Of a DNA stretch of 64,000 nt, positions 27,252-36,293 are shown in pieces. Source of the DNA: Flammeovirgaceae bacterium 311 (GTDB lineage Bacteria; Bacteroidota; Bacteroidia; Cytophagales; Cyclobacteriaceae); contig CP004371.1 of assembly GCA_000597885.1 (NCBI GenBank), forward strand, positions 4,170,501 through 4,234,500. Direction: 5' to 3'. The position numbers and the translations under genes were made by a program. Numbering within the stretch: position 1 is the first letter of the stretch; the number at the start of each line of letters is the position of its first letter. The notes beneath the pieces were generated by a model. The model had not been told where the DNA came from, ran no database searches, and was given only the letters and a program-made list of their open reading frames with translations.

Positions 27252-29789
27252 CTAATCCTGGCCCTTTTTCTGTAGGAGCTTATACTCGCTGTAGCGGCGG
27301 TAAATGGCAATGCCAAACCCAACTACCAGGAGCAGGGTGCCCGTCCAGAGAATATTGATCAGCGGTTTTTCCATCGCTTTCAGAATGATGTAGTCTTTCT
27401 GAGTTTTGCTTTGGCTGATGGTAATACTGTCGTCTTCCGGATGGATGGCTGTAAAACTTAGCTTTACAGCCAGGTCGTCGATCACTGCAGGAAGGTTACC
27501 CGAAGTTTTCTCATCCATTTTCAGGATGTAAACAGGCTCTGCAAAAAACTCACTGCCACCTTCTGCCATAATCCTGATCCTGGCCTTCACGGCAATATCA
27601 GTTTCATTGAGGGGTACACCTTCTACTTCGCGTACCTGCTGCAGCCCTTCCAGAACAGCAACATAATCGTTTACAAAGAACTTATCTCCTATCTTAATTT
27701 TCTGATCTTCGGCCTCGCTCCACTTTAACGGCTCCTTCGGATCAGGTACTACTGATACGTGGGTATAAAGGTCGCTTTTTACGCCGCGGAAAATATCAGG
27801 AGAGGCAATAAAGCCCATTTGCGGATTTACCTGCGCGCGCGGGAAAAGGGTGAATTTTTCACCGCCTGCATCTGTATATTCAACCCGGTAATAAGTATTC
27901 TCGGGATGAACCTGCACCGAATCGCCCTGGCCAAAGTACTTCTTGCCTTTATAATAGTAATCGCCACGGGCAATGTACAAATCAGGCTTATCGGTAGGGC
28001 GCAGCAGCTGCTTGTGGATATAGCCCGGGGCATCGTTGGCCTCCAGGAACTGGCCTTTATACACCAGCTGGTACTGCTGCATTTTTTGTGGCTCATTCAG
28101 CCACAGCAGCACGTTCTCCTGGTTTACCTCATCGGCAAATTCGCGGCTGTAAAGCAGGCCGGAGCTGTTCTGTGAAATTACTTTTGAATATCCGCTGGAG
28201 AACAGAATACCCAGCAGGATCATGGCAATGCCAATGTGAGCAACCGAGCCACCGGCCAGTTTTAAGTTGGTATGCTTAAGGCCCAGCAGTACAAAGAAGT
28301 TAGAGACCACTGCATAAATAGCCGCCACCAGCAACACCAAGTATTTAGGCTCTTTTACATCCAGGGCAATAAGGGCCATGGAGGCAACAATAAGTGAAAC
28401 CACCGCTGGCAACACCAGGGCACTTTTAAGCCTGGCCAGATCCATTTTTTGCCACCAGAAGAATTGTGCAGTGCCCGACAGCAGTGCCAGCCCAACGGCA
28501 AACCACAGCTGGAAATTGGTATAGAATACCTCAGGATTGGCAGGAGGCGCCATGTTAAGCTCAATGCCAAACCAGCTGGCGATACTATTATAGACAGGAA
28601 TGGAAGTTGGTACCAGCACCTGGAAAGCCATTAAGCTCAAGATGGTAGCACCTATAAAAATCCAGAACTCCCTTGAATATACATTTACCTCTGCGGTAGA
28701 AGGCATGTTTTTCCACTCACGTGCTACCAGCCACCCCGCCAGCACTACAAACGCCATCATGTACAGCAACAGCTGACCGGAAAGGCCCAAATCAGTAAAG
28801 GAGTGTACAGACGAGTTACCTAGTATACCACTGCGGGTAAGGAAGGTTGAGTAGAGAATGAGCAGGAACATTACAATGGTAAACAGCACGGCAGGTTTTA
28901 CCGCAGTTCCATTCTTGCGGTTGATGATCATCATGTGCAGGCCTGCCACCAGTACCAGCCAGGGTACGTAAACGGCATTTTCTACGGGATCCCAGTTCCA
29001 GTAACCACCAAAGTTAAGCGTTTCGTAAGCCCAGTAAGCGCCCATCAAAATACCAACGCCCAGTACCAGGGCAGCGGCAGAGGTCCAGGATAGCGCAGGG
29101 CGAATCCAGTCGCTATGCTGCTTTTTCCAGAGGCCGGCAATACAATAGGCAAAAGGCACAAGGGTGAGGGCAAAGCCAAGGAACAGGGTAGGCGGGTGAA
29201 TCACCATCCAGTAGTTTTGCAGCAGGGGGTTCAGGCCAGTGCCATCTTCCGGAACGTAGTCGGGATTGAGGGCAAAAACCGGTGCCTCCATCACATCGCG
29301 CAGCAGCATAAAGGGTGAGCTGCCTATCTTCAGGTCGAGGCCCGGTATGATAGAGCCCAGGATCATAGACACTAGAAACACCTGCACAAAGGCCACAACG
29401 GCCAGTACAGGAGCTTCCCATTTGCCGGCAAACTTCATCAGGATAAGGCCCAGCAGCGCCTGCCAGAACATCCAGATCAGAAAACTGCCTTCCTGACCTT
29501 CCCAGAAGCAGGAGATCATATAATGAACAGGCAGGCTGCGGCTGGAGTGGCTCCAGGCGTAGTGATATTCGAAGTAGTGGTTGTAGATGATGAAGAACAG
29601 CGAAGCAACCACGCCAAAAAGGGCAAGGCTGTGTATGCCAAAGCTGATGCGGCCAAGCTTAAGCCAGCCCGCCGGGTCAACAGTGTCTTTTCGGCTTGCC
29701 CAGTAGTAGTTCCAGGTGGCCCAGAGAGCGGCCACAAAAGCAATTACTACAAAGAAGTGGCCGGTTTGGCCAATCCATTCGTGTACCAT
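27252..29789 (-). CDS. ccmF: Cytochrome c haem lyase subunit CcmF
   Basis: CcmF takes haem from CcmE and attaches it to apocytochrome c. The 845-residue protein has about 15 membrane segments, the WWD-type haem-handling stretch GGYWNWDPVENAVYVPW near residue 255, and conserved segments around PPTLFLGFALTLVPFA and LTRSGILGNSSVHSF. A large periplasmic domain (about 540-805) precedes the last membrane helix. Its start overlaps the ccmE stop by one base. The total length is larger than the roughly 650 residues of proteobacterial CcmF, due mainly to this C-terminal periplasmic domain. Confidence 0.93.
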   Translation of the reverse strand: MVHEWIGQTGHFFVVIAFVAALWATWNYYWASRKDTVDPAGWLKLGRISFGIHSLALFGVVASLFFIIYNHYFEYHYAWSHSSRSLPVHYMISCFWEGQEGSFLIWMFWQALLGLILMKFAGKWEAPVLAVVAFVQVFLVSMILGSIIPGLDLKIGSSPFMLLRDVMEAPVFALNPDYVPEDGTGLNPLLQNYWMVIHPPTLFLGFALTLVPFAYCIAGLWKKQHSDWIRPALSWTSAAALVLGVGILMGAYWAYETLNFGGYWNWDPVENAVYVPWLVLVAGLHMMIINRKNGTAVKPAVLFTIVMFLLILYSTFLTRSGILGNSSVHSFTDLGLSGQLLLYMMAFVVLAGWLVAREWKNMPSTAEVNVYSREFWIFIGATILSLMAFQVLVPTSIPVYNSIASWFGIELNMAPPANPEVFYTNFQLWFAVGLALLSGTAQFFWWQKMDLARLKSALVLPAVVSLIVASMALIALDVKEPKYLVLLVAAIYAVVSNFFVLLGLKHTNLKLAGGSVAHIGIAMILLGILFSSGYSKVISQNSSGLLYSREFADEVNQENVLLWLNEPQKMQQYQLVYKGQFLEANDAPGYIHKQLLRPTDKPDLYIARGDYYYKGKKYFGQGDSVQVHPENTYYRVEYTDAGGEKFTLFPRAQVNPQMGFIASPDIFRGVKSDLYTHVSVVPDPKEPLKWSEAEDQKIKIGDKFFVNDYVAVLEGLQQVREVEGVPLNETDIAVKARIRIMAEGGSEFFAEPVYILKMDEKTSGNLPAVIDDLAVKLSFTAIHPEDDSITISQSKTQKDYIILKAMEKPLINILWTGTLLLVVGFGIAIYRRYSEYKLLQKKGQD

Positions 29790-30211
29790 TAGTTGAATTG
29801 TGCTTGTTGAGTAGGTTGAAGCTCCTGCTCCTGATATTTAGAAGGACATTTCAGCAGGATTTGCCCTGCAACGAATGAATTGCCCTGGTAGCGGCCAATC
29901 ACCACTACCTGTTCCGAACGCAGAAAATCCGGCGGCATGGGATTGTTGTAGAATACCTGCTGCTCTTCTCCCTTTTCGTCGATCATCAGAAAAGAAAAGG
30001 ATAGTTTGTCGGCTGCAGGCATAATGCCTGTTACATGCCCCTGGGCATCTTTTTTAAGGGTGCCCACCACGTGAATTTCACGGGTATCGGAAACTGCCAT
30101 CGCTTTTGCTTCCTTGAAGTCAACGTAAGAGCTGGCATCGCCAGTAGTGGAGATAATGATGATAACTGCTACTGCAATTACCAGAATGCCCAGAATGTGT
30201 GAAAATTTCAT
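29789..30211 (-). CDS. ccmE: Cytochrome c haem chaperone CcmE, CxxxY variant
   Basis: CcmE carries haem from CcmC to CcmF. This 140-residue protein has an N-terminal membrane anchor (about residues 4-21) and a soluble OB-fold domain. The canonical chaperone has a haem-binding His in HxxxY, but here the position reads KCPSKY, with Cys122 and Tyr126. A CxxxY form is known from archaeal and some bacterial 'System I*' pathways. Flanking FYNNPMPPDFL and VVVIGRYQGNSFVA match the family. It sits between ccmD and ccmF in one operon. Confidence 0.9.
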   Translation of the reverse strand: MKFSHILGILVIAVAVIIIISTTGDASSYVDFKEAKAMAVSDTREIHVVGTLKKDAQGHVTGIMPAADKLSFSFLMIDEKGEEQQVFYNNPMPPDFLRSEQVVVIGRYQGNSFVAGQILLKCPSKYQEQELQPTQQAQFN

Positions 30212-30258
30212 AGCACTTTAGTCTCTTTATTACTAACACCACCAGGGTGATGAAAATT

Positions 30259-30525
30259 TCATCCTACCAGGTGTTTACTTGATCTATTTTCTACAAGGTT
30301 CTCCAGCCTGCTCACTTTGCGGTCAATCAACACAGCATAAGTGAAGAGTCCGCCTAATATCAGGCTTATAATGGCTACCACTACGTAAATTTTTCCGTCG
30401 GCCCTAAAGCTGTCGGCCATTTCTACCTGCTGATTGGTGTAGTCCTGCTCGGTAATTTCCTGTTTTTCCTGTGCCAGTACATTCAGTGAGCAAAACAGGC
30501 AAAGGATTAATAATATTTTTCGCAT
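30259..30525 (-). CDS. ccmD: Small membrane protein, CcmD-like
   Basis: This 88-residue protein has a signal-peptide-like N-terminus (LLILCLFCSLNVLAQ), a polar linker, one membrane segment (about residues 48-68, VVVAIISLILGGLFTYAVLI) and a basic cytoplasmic tail (DRKVSRLE). CcmD proteins are short single-span partners of CcmC in haem export to CcmE. Position between ccmC and ccmE is the main evidence, and the added signal-like N-terminus is common in Bacteroidota annotation. The sequence is too short for more. Confidence 0.8.
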   Translation of the reverse strand: MRKILLILCLFCSLNVLAQEKQEITEQDYTNQQVEMADSFRADGKIYVVVAIISLILGGLFTYAVLIDRKVSRLENLVENRSSKHLVG

Positions 30526-30555
30526 CTCTGTTATAGATTATCTGCCGAAGTATTT

Positions 30556-31236
30556 TTAGCTGTAGACAGTTTCTTCCAGTTTATCCTGCACCAGTCGCAG
30601 CCTTACCCTTAAAGACGCCAGCCACAACCCCAACAGGAACCAGCCAATAACGGCGGGGTAAAATACCATGCGCAGGGTGCTGTCCATATCGTAGGCATTA
30701 AAGCCCGGATTGCCGCCGTTGCCGGGGTGGAGCGAGCTGGTGAGCCGTGGTAAGATGAATAGCAGGGGTACCATGGCTGCAAAGGCAAAGATGTTGTACA
30801 CACTGCTGATGCGTGCCCGCTGGTGATCATCTTCAAAAGAACTTCTCAGTACAAAGTAGGCCAGGTAGATCAGCAGGGCAATGGCCGACATATTCTGTTT
30901 TGGATCGGAGCTCCAGAACTTGCCCCAGGTAAAGTGTGCCCAAACCATGCCGGTTACAATGCCCAGAATACCAAAGATGAGGCCTGCATTGGCAAATTCA
31001 ACAGCGTAACGATCGTGGCGCAGTTCGCCCTTGCGCAGGTACTGCACGGCATAGATAACCGAAAGCAGCAAAAGGCCAATCATGCCAAACCACATAGGTA
31101 CGTGGAAGTGCAGGGAACGGATGGTTTCGTTCAGGATGTGCAGCCGGGGCGCATCCATCAGCAAACCCGCAGTTACGGTATAAAACAGCAGCAGGGCTGC
31201 CAATACTTTCCACCAATGTTTTTTCAACTTCTCCAT
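30556..31236 (-). CDS. ccmC: Cytochrome c maturation haem-handling protein CcmC
   Basis: CcmC loads haem onto CcmE. The 226-residue protein has six membrane segments and the WWD-type motif region HFTWGKFWSSDPKQNMSAIA near residue 105, with the conserved His residues of the family (FHVPMWFG and a later SLHPG). The CcsA/CcmC domain fills most of the protein. The ccmB stop overlaps its start by 13 bases, and ccmD follows after 30 bases. Confidence 0.92.
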   Translation of the reverse strand: MEKLKKHWWKVLAALLLFYTVTAGLLMDAPRLHILNETIRSLHFHVPMWFGMIGLLLLSVIYAVQYLRKGELRHDRYAVEFANAGLIFGILGIVTGMVWAHFTWGKFWSSDPKQNMSAIALLIYLAYFVLRSSFEDDHQRARISSVYNIFAFAAMVPLLFILPRLTSSLHPGNGGNPGFNAYDMDSTLRMVFYPAVIGWFLLGLWLASLRVRLRLVQDKLEETVYS

Positions 31237-31892
31237 AAGAAAGGAAACAGCAGTAAGGAGACGGTTATTATTATTACATTTATTGCCAGCAGTGTTACCA
31301 GTTCATCCAGGCTTAGGCTTCGCTCCAGCCCATCAAGGGCATTTTTAGCTATCTTAATCACCATCAGCAGGGTGGGTACTATTACCGGAAACCCTAAAAC
31401 AGCCATTAAAGTGCTGTTATTGCCGGCTTTTTGTGCAATACCCGAAATCATGGTAAAGGTAGACGAAAAGCTTATGGCTGCCAGTATCATGGCAACTATA
31501 AATAGCAGCGGATCCTGCACCGGATTTCCAAGCACCACCGAGTAAAAGAGCAGGCCAACTCCTGTTAACAGGAGCATTAGCATAGCATTATACACGATCT
31601 TAGCCAGAATAATTCCTTGCGGAGAGGCCAGGGTATAATAATACAGCTGCCGGCCTTCGGCCTCCTGCAGAAAACTTTTAGCCACCGCATTTACTGCTGT
31701 AAAAAGCATGATAATCCAGAATAGCGCGTTCCAGACAGGGGGAGTAAGCATGCCGCTGCGCACGCCAAAGCTCATATAGCATACTATAATGGTACTACTC
31801 ACATAGAGTAGCATGCCATTAAAAGCATAGCGTTGCCGCCATTCCAGCAGTAACTCTTTGTACAGCAATGCCTTTACTTCTTCCAGCCGCAT
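31224..31892 (-). CDS. ccmB: Haem exporter membrane subunit CcmB
   Basis: CcmB is the membrane partner of the ATPase CcmA in the CcmABCD complex. The 222-residue protein has six hydrophobic segments and the N-terminal amphipathic start LYKELLLEWRQRYAFNGMLLY typical of the family (key residues E and W), plus LPFLLFP-like stretches near the end. It is the first gene of this operon, with a -7-like element just upstream. A ccmA gene, usually next to ccmB, is not in the window. Confidence 0.9.
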   Translation of the reverse strand: MRLEEVKALLYKELLLEWRQRYAFNGMLLYVSSTIIVCYMSFGVRSGMLTPPVWNALFWIIMLFTAVNAVAKSFLQEAEGRQLYYYTLASPQGIILAKIVYNAMLMLLLTGVGLLFYSVVLGNPVQDPLLFIVAMILAAISFSSTFTMISGIAQKAGNNSTLMAVLGFPVIVPTLLMVIKIAKNALDGLERSLSLDELVTLLAINVIIITVSLLLFPFLWRS

Positions 31893-32204
31893 GAGCCTGT
31901 TTTTGCCGCAAAGATACTACCCAAAGCCGGGAAATAATATTTTAGGGAAAAAAATCGGGCTATGAATAAATTGGCTGCAGGAATGGGTTTGGCAGCAGAA
32001 AAAAAAACAGTGCCAGCAGCAGCATTTATGCCGGAGCATTGACAACTACAATTCAAGGCAGCGGCGCTTTGTTGATCAGCTTCAGTAAATTGTGGGGCTG
32101 GTGCAGGGTCTGTAAACCTGGTCTTCAGCGTTAACATTGGTATCAGGAATAAGATTTAACTAATATTGCCAGTAGGATAAAGCTTAACTAGGCTGTATAG
32201 ATAT
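31893..32204 (+). other. Divergent intergenic region, ccmB / neuC-like
   Basis: This stretch of about 312 bases lies between two divergent genes. It holds a -7 element for ccmB on the minus strand (31909-31916) and a weaker candidate for the neuC-like gene: TTG 32137-32139 with TAATATTG 32161-32168, one mismatch to the consensus. A minus-strand open frame here (31874-32137) has low-complexity Ala/Cys composition and is not called. No RNA gene is seen. Confidence 0.5.
31909..31916 (-). promoter_or_regulatory. Predicted -7 element for the ccm operon
   Basis: On the minus strand TATCTTTG, followed by C, matches TAnnTTTG exactly, 17 bases before the ccmB start. No TTTG is seen at the expected -33 distance. 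The leader would be very short, about 10 bases. Confidence 0.5.
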
Positions 32205-33332
32205 ATGATTAGGGTTGGGGTATTAACGAGCTCAAGAGCAGATTATGGAATTTACAAGCCACTCTTGGATGCTCTTCAGCAGGATGATGGCTTCCATTTG
32301 TCTATTATAGCCTTTGGAACACACTTATCTCATTTTCATGGCTACACCATTCAGGAAATTCTGAAGGATGGCTTCGATATTGAATACAGGATCAATTCCC
32401 TCTTGCTGCACGATGATGCAAATGCTGTAGCAACTGCTTGTGCCTTAACTGCATTAAAATTTGCTGATTTCTGGAAAGAACATGCCTCGGAATTTGATGT
32501 AGTATTTTGCCTGGGAGATCGGTATGAGATGTTTGGGGCGGTAAGTGCTGGTATTCCCTTCAACATCAGATTTGCCCATTTACATGGTGGTGAAACTACT
32601 TTAGGGGCCATCGACAATGTATACCGCCACTGTCTGACACTGGCCTCCAAAATACATTTTGTAGCGACAGATCATTATGCAAAGCGTGTGGAGCAAATTC
32701 TGGGACATGCTGAAAACATCCTGGTGACTGGTTCGCTAAGTCTGCAAAACCTGAAAAACATCAGCCTGTTAAGCATAGAAGAGTTTATTGATGAGTGGGG
32801 AATAGATCTTTCTATTCCGTCTGTACTGGTTACAGTGCATCCTGAAACGGTAGATGTATCTTTAAATGAACATAATCTGAAAGAGGTTGTAAAAGCCCTT
32901 GAATTGCTGATCAGTGACTCCTATCAGATTATTATTACAATGCCAAATGCTGATACAGCAGGATCGGTTTTCAGAAATGGTTTTAGGCAGCTACAGGATA
33001 AGTTTCCGCAGGAGGTGCGCCTAGTAGAAAATTTTGGCACAAAGAGTTATTTTTCCTGTATGAAATATGCAAGCTTCCTGTTAGGAAATACCTCCAGTGG
33101 TATAATAGAGGCTGCTTCCCTGAACAAATATTTGATTAACCTTGGCAACAGGCAGTTAGGCCGATTTGCAGGAGAGAATGTGGTTCACTGTCTCTTCAAT
33201 GCTCAGCAGATCATCAGGGAAGCTTCCAGAATAGCCAGGCTGGGAGATTACTCCGGCCAGAATCCATACCATAAAGAAGGGGCTGTTGAAATGATCACCG
33301 GCTTTCTGAAAGACAATCTCAGCAGGGTTTAA
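32205..33332 (+). CDS. neuC: NeuC-like UDP-N-acetylglucosamine 2-epimerase (hydrolysing type)
   Basis: Enzymes of this type convert UDP-GlcNAc, or a diacetamido-trideoxy analogue, to the free 2-epimer plus UDP. The 375-residue protein starts RVGVLTSSRADYGIYKPLL, a signature of the NeuC class rather than of WecB. It has the GT-B-like two-domain fold, with HLHGGETTLGAIDN and, near the C-terminus, LLGNTSSGIIEAA. NeuC usually precedes NeuB and NeuA for sialic- or legionaminic-type sugars, but neither is in this window. Weak promoter-like sequence lies upstream and a weak terminator downstream. Confidence 0.88.
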   Translation: MIRVGVLTSSRADYGIYKPLLDALQQDDGFHLSIIAFGTHLSHFHGYTIQEILKDGFDIEYRINSLLLHDDANAVATACALTALKFADFWKEHASEFDVVFCLGDRYEMFGAVSAGIPFNIRFAHLHGGETTLGAIDNVYRHCLTLASKIHFVATDHYAKRVEQILGHAENILVTGSLSLQNLKNISLLSIEEFIDEWGIDLSIPSVLVTVHPETVDVSLNEHNLKEVVKALELLISDSYQIIITMPNADTAGSVFRNGFRQLQDKFPQEVRLVENFGTKSYFSCMKYASFLLGNTSSGIIEAASLNKYLINLGNRQLGRFAGENVVHCLFNAQQIIREASRIARLGDYSGQNPYHKEGAVEMITGFLKDNLSRV

Positions 33333-33346
33333 AGAAACTGTTAATG

Positions 33347-33376
33347 AGCAGCCGGCCCGAGGCTGTTTGTTTATTT
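33347..33376 (+). terminator. Possible intrinsic terminator after the neuC-like gene
   Basis: CAGCC (33349-33353) pairs with GGCTG (33361-33365) around a seven-base loop, followed by TTTGTTTATTT. The stem is short, so termination may be partial. Confidence 0.45.
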
Positions 33377-33522
33377 AAGAGTTTTCCATGCGGGTACTAT
33401 TTTTTTAATTTCGCTCAATGTAGGTTTACATGATAAATAGAATTCGTTGTTGCTGTCTGTAGCGGCAGGGTTAATGAATTGGCACTGTTCCATTATGTAA
33501 AAGATTAGCTTAATTTATCAGA

Positions 33523-34530
33523 ATGTCTATCAGGTTTGCAATTGTAGGATGCGGGCGTATAAGCGAACGGCACGCACAGCATATCAGTAATGTTGGTGAA
33601 CTGGTGGCTGTATGTGACATAGTAAGGGAGAAGGCGGAAGGACTGGCAGAAAAGTACGGGGCTAAGGCATATACAGATCTTGATGAGATGCTCAGGTATG
33701 AAAAAGAGGTTGAGGTTGTTGCCATCTGCAGCCCCAATGGCCTGCATGCCGCCCAGACAATTGCAGCGCTACAGGCAGAAAAGCATGTGATTTGTGAGAA
33801 GCCCATGGCCATTAATCCCTACGACTGCGGGGAAATGATAAAAGCTGCTGAACGTGCTAACAGGAGATTGTTTGTTGTAAAGCAAAACCGCTTCAACCCC
33901 CCGGTTGCTGCAGTAAAGGAGCTTATTGATGCCGGAAAGCTCGGCCAGATTTACAGCGTACACCTTAGCTGCTACTGGAACAGGCATAATGCCTACTACG
34001 CCAATAGCTGGAAAGGCACCAAAGCATTAGATGGAGGCACCCTTTACACCCAGTTCAGCCACTTTATAGATTTATTATACTGGATGTTTGGTGATGTAAA
34101 AGAGGTAACAGCCTATACAGCCAACTACCACCATCAGGGCATTATTGAGTTTGAAGATACCGGTGTGGTAAACCTGCGTTTCTATAACGGCACCCTTGGT
34201 TCTGTTCACTATACAGTTAACAGCTACCAGAAAAATATGGAAGGATCGCTGACCATCTTTGGTGAAAAAGGAACTGTGAAAATAGGCGGGCAGTACCTCA
34301 ATGAGCTGGAGTATCAGCAAATAGAAGGCATAGAGATTAAGGACCTGCCGCCGGGTAATCCGCCCAACCAGTATGGCAACTATGTAGGCTCCATGAGCAA
34401 CCATGACCATGTATATGCCAACCTGGTGCAGGTACTCACCAACAATGGCATTATTGCCACCAATGGCTTTGAAGGGCTAAAGACGGTGGAAATTATTGAC
34501 AAGATCTATACCGCCGCTAAACCCTTATGA
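33523..34530 (+). CDS. Gfo/Idh/MocA-family sugar oxidoreductase
   Basis: This 335-residue NAD(P)-dependent oxidoreductase has the N-terminal Rossmann motif FAIVGCGRISERHAQHI and the catalytic EKP motif in HVICEKPMAINP (about residues 88-99). FSHFIDLLYWMFGD, with a likely catalytic His in the C-terminal domain, follows. It overlaps the acyltransferase gene by four bases, and an aminotransferase follows, so together they should oxidise a nucleotide sugar at C3, aminate it and acylate it. It is a distant relative of the WbpB-like gene at 39.8 kb, not a near copy. Confidence 0.88.
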   Translation: MSIRFAIVGCGRISERHAQHISNVGELVAVCDIVREKAEGLAEKYGAKAYTDLDEMLRYEKEVEVVAICSPNGLHAAQTIAALQAEKHVICEKPMAINPYDCGEMIKAAERANRRLFVVKQNRFNPPVAAVKELIDAGKLGQIYSVHLSCYWNRHNAYYANSWKGTKALDGGTLYTQFSHFIDLLYWMFGDVKEVTAYTANYHHQGIIEFEDTGVVNLRFYNGTLGSVHYTVNSYQKNMEGSLTIFGEKGTVKIGGQYLNELEYQQIEGIEIKDLPPGNPPNQYGNYVGSMSNHDHVYANLVQVLTNNGIIATNGFEGLKTVEIIDKIYTAAKPL

Positions 34531-34997
34531 ACAGCCCTACCTTTTTTGAATCAGGCATAAAAGACGTTGCCTTTGGTGCTGGTGTTAAGGTAGTAAAGCC
34601 GGTTAACCTGTATGGCTGTGCTATCGGAGATGATAGTTTTATCGGACCCTTTGTTGAAATTCAGAAAGATGTAAAGATTGGAAGCAGAACAAAGGTGCAG
34701 TCGCACAGCTTTATTTGCGAATTAGTAAGCATCGGAGATGACTGCTTTATTGGCCATGGGGTAATGTTTATCAATGACCTTTTTTCAGGAGGAGGGCCTG
34801 CCAGTGGCAGAAAAGAACTCTGGAAAGAAACCAGGATTGGTAACAGGGTGTCCATAGGCAGTAATGCTACCATCCTGCCGGTCTATATTTGCGACGGGGC
34901 AGTAATTGGAGCAGGTGCAGTTGTAACAAAGGATATCAACCAGCCGGGCGTATATGCGGGAAACCCGGCCAGGATCATTAGAAAATTTAATCCTTAG
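34527..34997 (+). CDS. Left-handed beta-helix acyltransferase
   Basis: This 156-residue protein is made of hexapeptide repeats (for example VNLYGCAIGDDSFIGPFVEI and IGNRVSIGSNATI) of the trimeric left-handed beta-helix acyltransferases. The end GAVVTKDINQPGVYAGNPARII is typical of nucleotide-sugar N-acetyltransferases such as WbpD. It overlaps the upstream oxidoreductase gene by four bases and lies 11 bases before the aminotransferase. It probably acetylates the amino group put on by that enzyme. Acyl donor is not visible from the sequence. Confidence 0.87.
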   Translation: MNSPTFFESGIKDVAFGAGVKVVKPVNLYGCAIGDDSFIGPFVEIQKDVKIGSRTKVQSHSFICELVSIGDDCFIGHGVMFINDLFSGGGPASGRKELWKETRIGNRVSIGSNATILPVYICDGAVIGAGAVVTKDINQPGVYAGNPARIIRKFNP

Positions 34998-35008
34998 AAA
35001 TTAGGGAA

Positions 35009-36097
35009 ATGAACATTCCTTTTGTAGATCTCAAAAGCCAGTATATTTCCATCAGGGAAGAGATTGATACTGCCATCAGAAGTGTAGTAGAAGAAACCGC
35101 TTTTGTGGGGGGTAAATATGTTGATGATTTCGAGTATCAGTTTGCAGCGTTATATGGTGTAAAGCATTGTGTGCCCGTGGCCAATGGTACTGATGCTATA
35201 TATATAGTAATGAAAATGCTGGGCATTGGCCCTGGTGATGAGGTGATCACTACGGCAAGCAGCTGGATATCAACCTCTGAAACCATTACCCAGACTGGTG
35301 CCAAACCTGTATTTGTAGATATTGAGCCCCTATTCTATACCATTGATCCCGACAGAATCGAAGAAGCGATCACCCCTAGAACTAGAGCTATTATTCCGGT
35401 GCACCTCTATGGGCAGGCTGCCGAGATGGATAAAATAATGGCAATTGCCAAAAAGAATGGTCTGGCGGTAATAGAAGACTGTGCACAGGCCCACTTCAGT
35501 GAATACAAAGGGAAAAGAACAGGGACTATAGGGAATGCAGGCACCTTTAGTTTTTATCCGGGTAAAAACCTGGGGGCTTATGGTGATGCAGGTTGTATCA
35601 TCACCAATGATGATGAACTGGCCAGAAAGTGCAGGTTGTTTGCCAATCATGGTGCCCTGAAGAAGCATCAGCACGAAATTGAAGGAATCAACAGCAGGCT
35701 GGATGGCCTGCAGGCAGCCATTTTATCTGCAAAACTCCCCTATATTCATAAATGGACAGAACAGCGGATCAGGAATGCAGCCCTATACAGCCAGCTTTTA
35801 GAAGGTTCCGGCTTAGAACTGCCCCTGGTGCGTGCTGCCTCAAAGCATACGTTCCATTTGTATGTAGTACGTTCCGGGCAGAGAGATTTATTGCAAAAGA
35901 CACTCAATGAGCAGGGTATTGCTACAGCTATACATTACCCAACCATACTGCCTTTACTGCCAGCCTATAACTATCTGAACCATAAGCCGGCCGACTTTCC
36001 TGTGGCCTATGAATATCAGCAGCAAATTCTTTCCCTGCCCATGTACCCCGAGCTAACAGAAGAGCAGATAAAGTATGTGGCAGAGGTGATCAGGTGA
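35009..36097 (+). CDS. DegT/DnrJ/EryC1/StrS-family sugar aminotransferase
   Basis: This 362-residue PLP-dependent aminotransferase has the lysine Schiff base at Lys186 in [14 protein letters not shown], the cofactor-binding EDCAQAH (about 156-162), and VANGTDAI at 58-65. It should put an amino group on a keto-nucleotide sugar made by the oxidoreductase two genes upstream. It is the first of three DegT-type enzymes in the cluster. The gene closes the plus-strand run before wzz. Confidence 0.93.
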   Translation: MNIPFVDLKSQYISIREEIDTAIRSVVEETAFVGGKYVDDFEYQFAALYGVKHCVPVANGTDAIYIVMKMLGIGPGDEVITTASSWISTSETITQTGAKPVFVDIEPLFYTIDPDRIEEAITPRTRAIIPVHLYGQAAEMDKIMAIAKKNGLAVIEDCAQAHFSEYKGKRTGTIGNAGTFSFYPGKNLGAYGDAGCIITNDDELARKCRLFANHGALKKHQHEIEGINSRLDGLQAAILSAKLPYIHKWTEQRIRNAALYSQLLEGSGLELPLVRAASKHTFHLYVVRSGQRDLLQKTLNEQGIATAIHYPTILPLLPAYNYLNHKPADFPVAYEYQQQILSLPMYPELTEEQIKYVAEVIR

Positions 36098-36293
36098 GCT
36101 ATAGTTTTTAAGTTCTTCTTAGCGTAAGGATTGTCAAATAAGGGCCATCATAGTAATACCCTTAAAAACAGAAGAGAGGTTTATATTAATATGAATGCCT
36201 TCATACCTGTTTTCTTAGGCATGACGGCATAGACTAGAGGGTATGCTTATAAAATTAAGAAACAGATTGCCAGCAGCTGTAGCAGTGAGAGTG

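Noticed and set aside
31874-32137. Open frame of 87 codons on the minus strand between ccmB and the neuC-like gene
   Set aside because: Composition is low-complexity (Ala/Cys/Phe-rich), there is no Shine-Dalgarno or family match, and it overlaps the ccmB start and its -7 element. Chance frame in an intergenic region.
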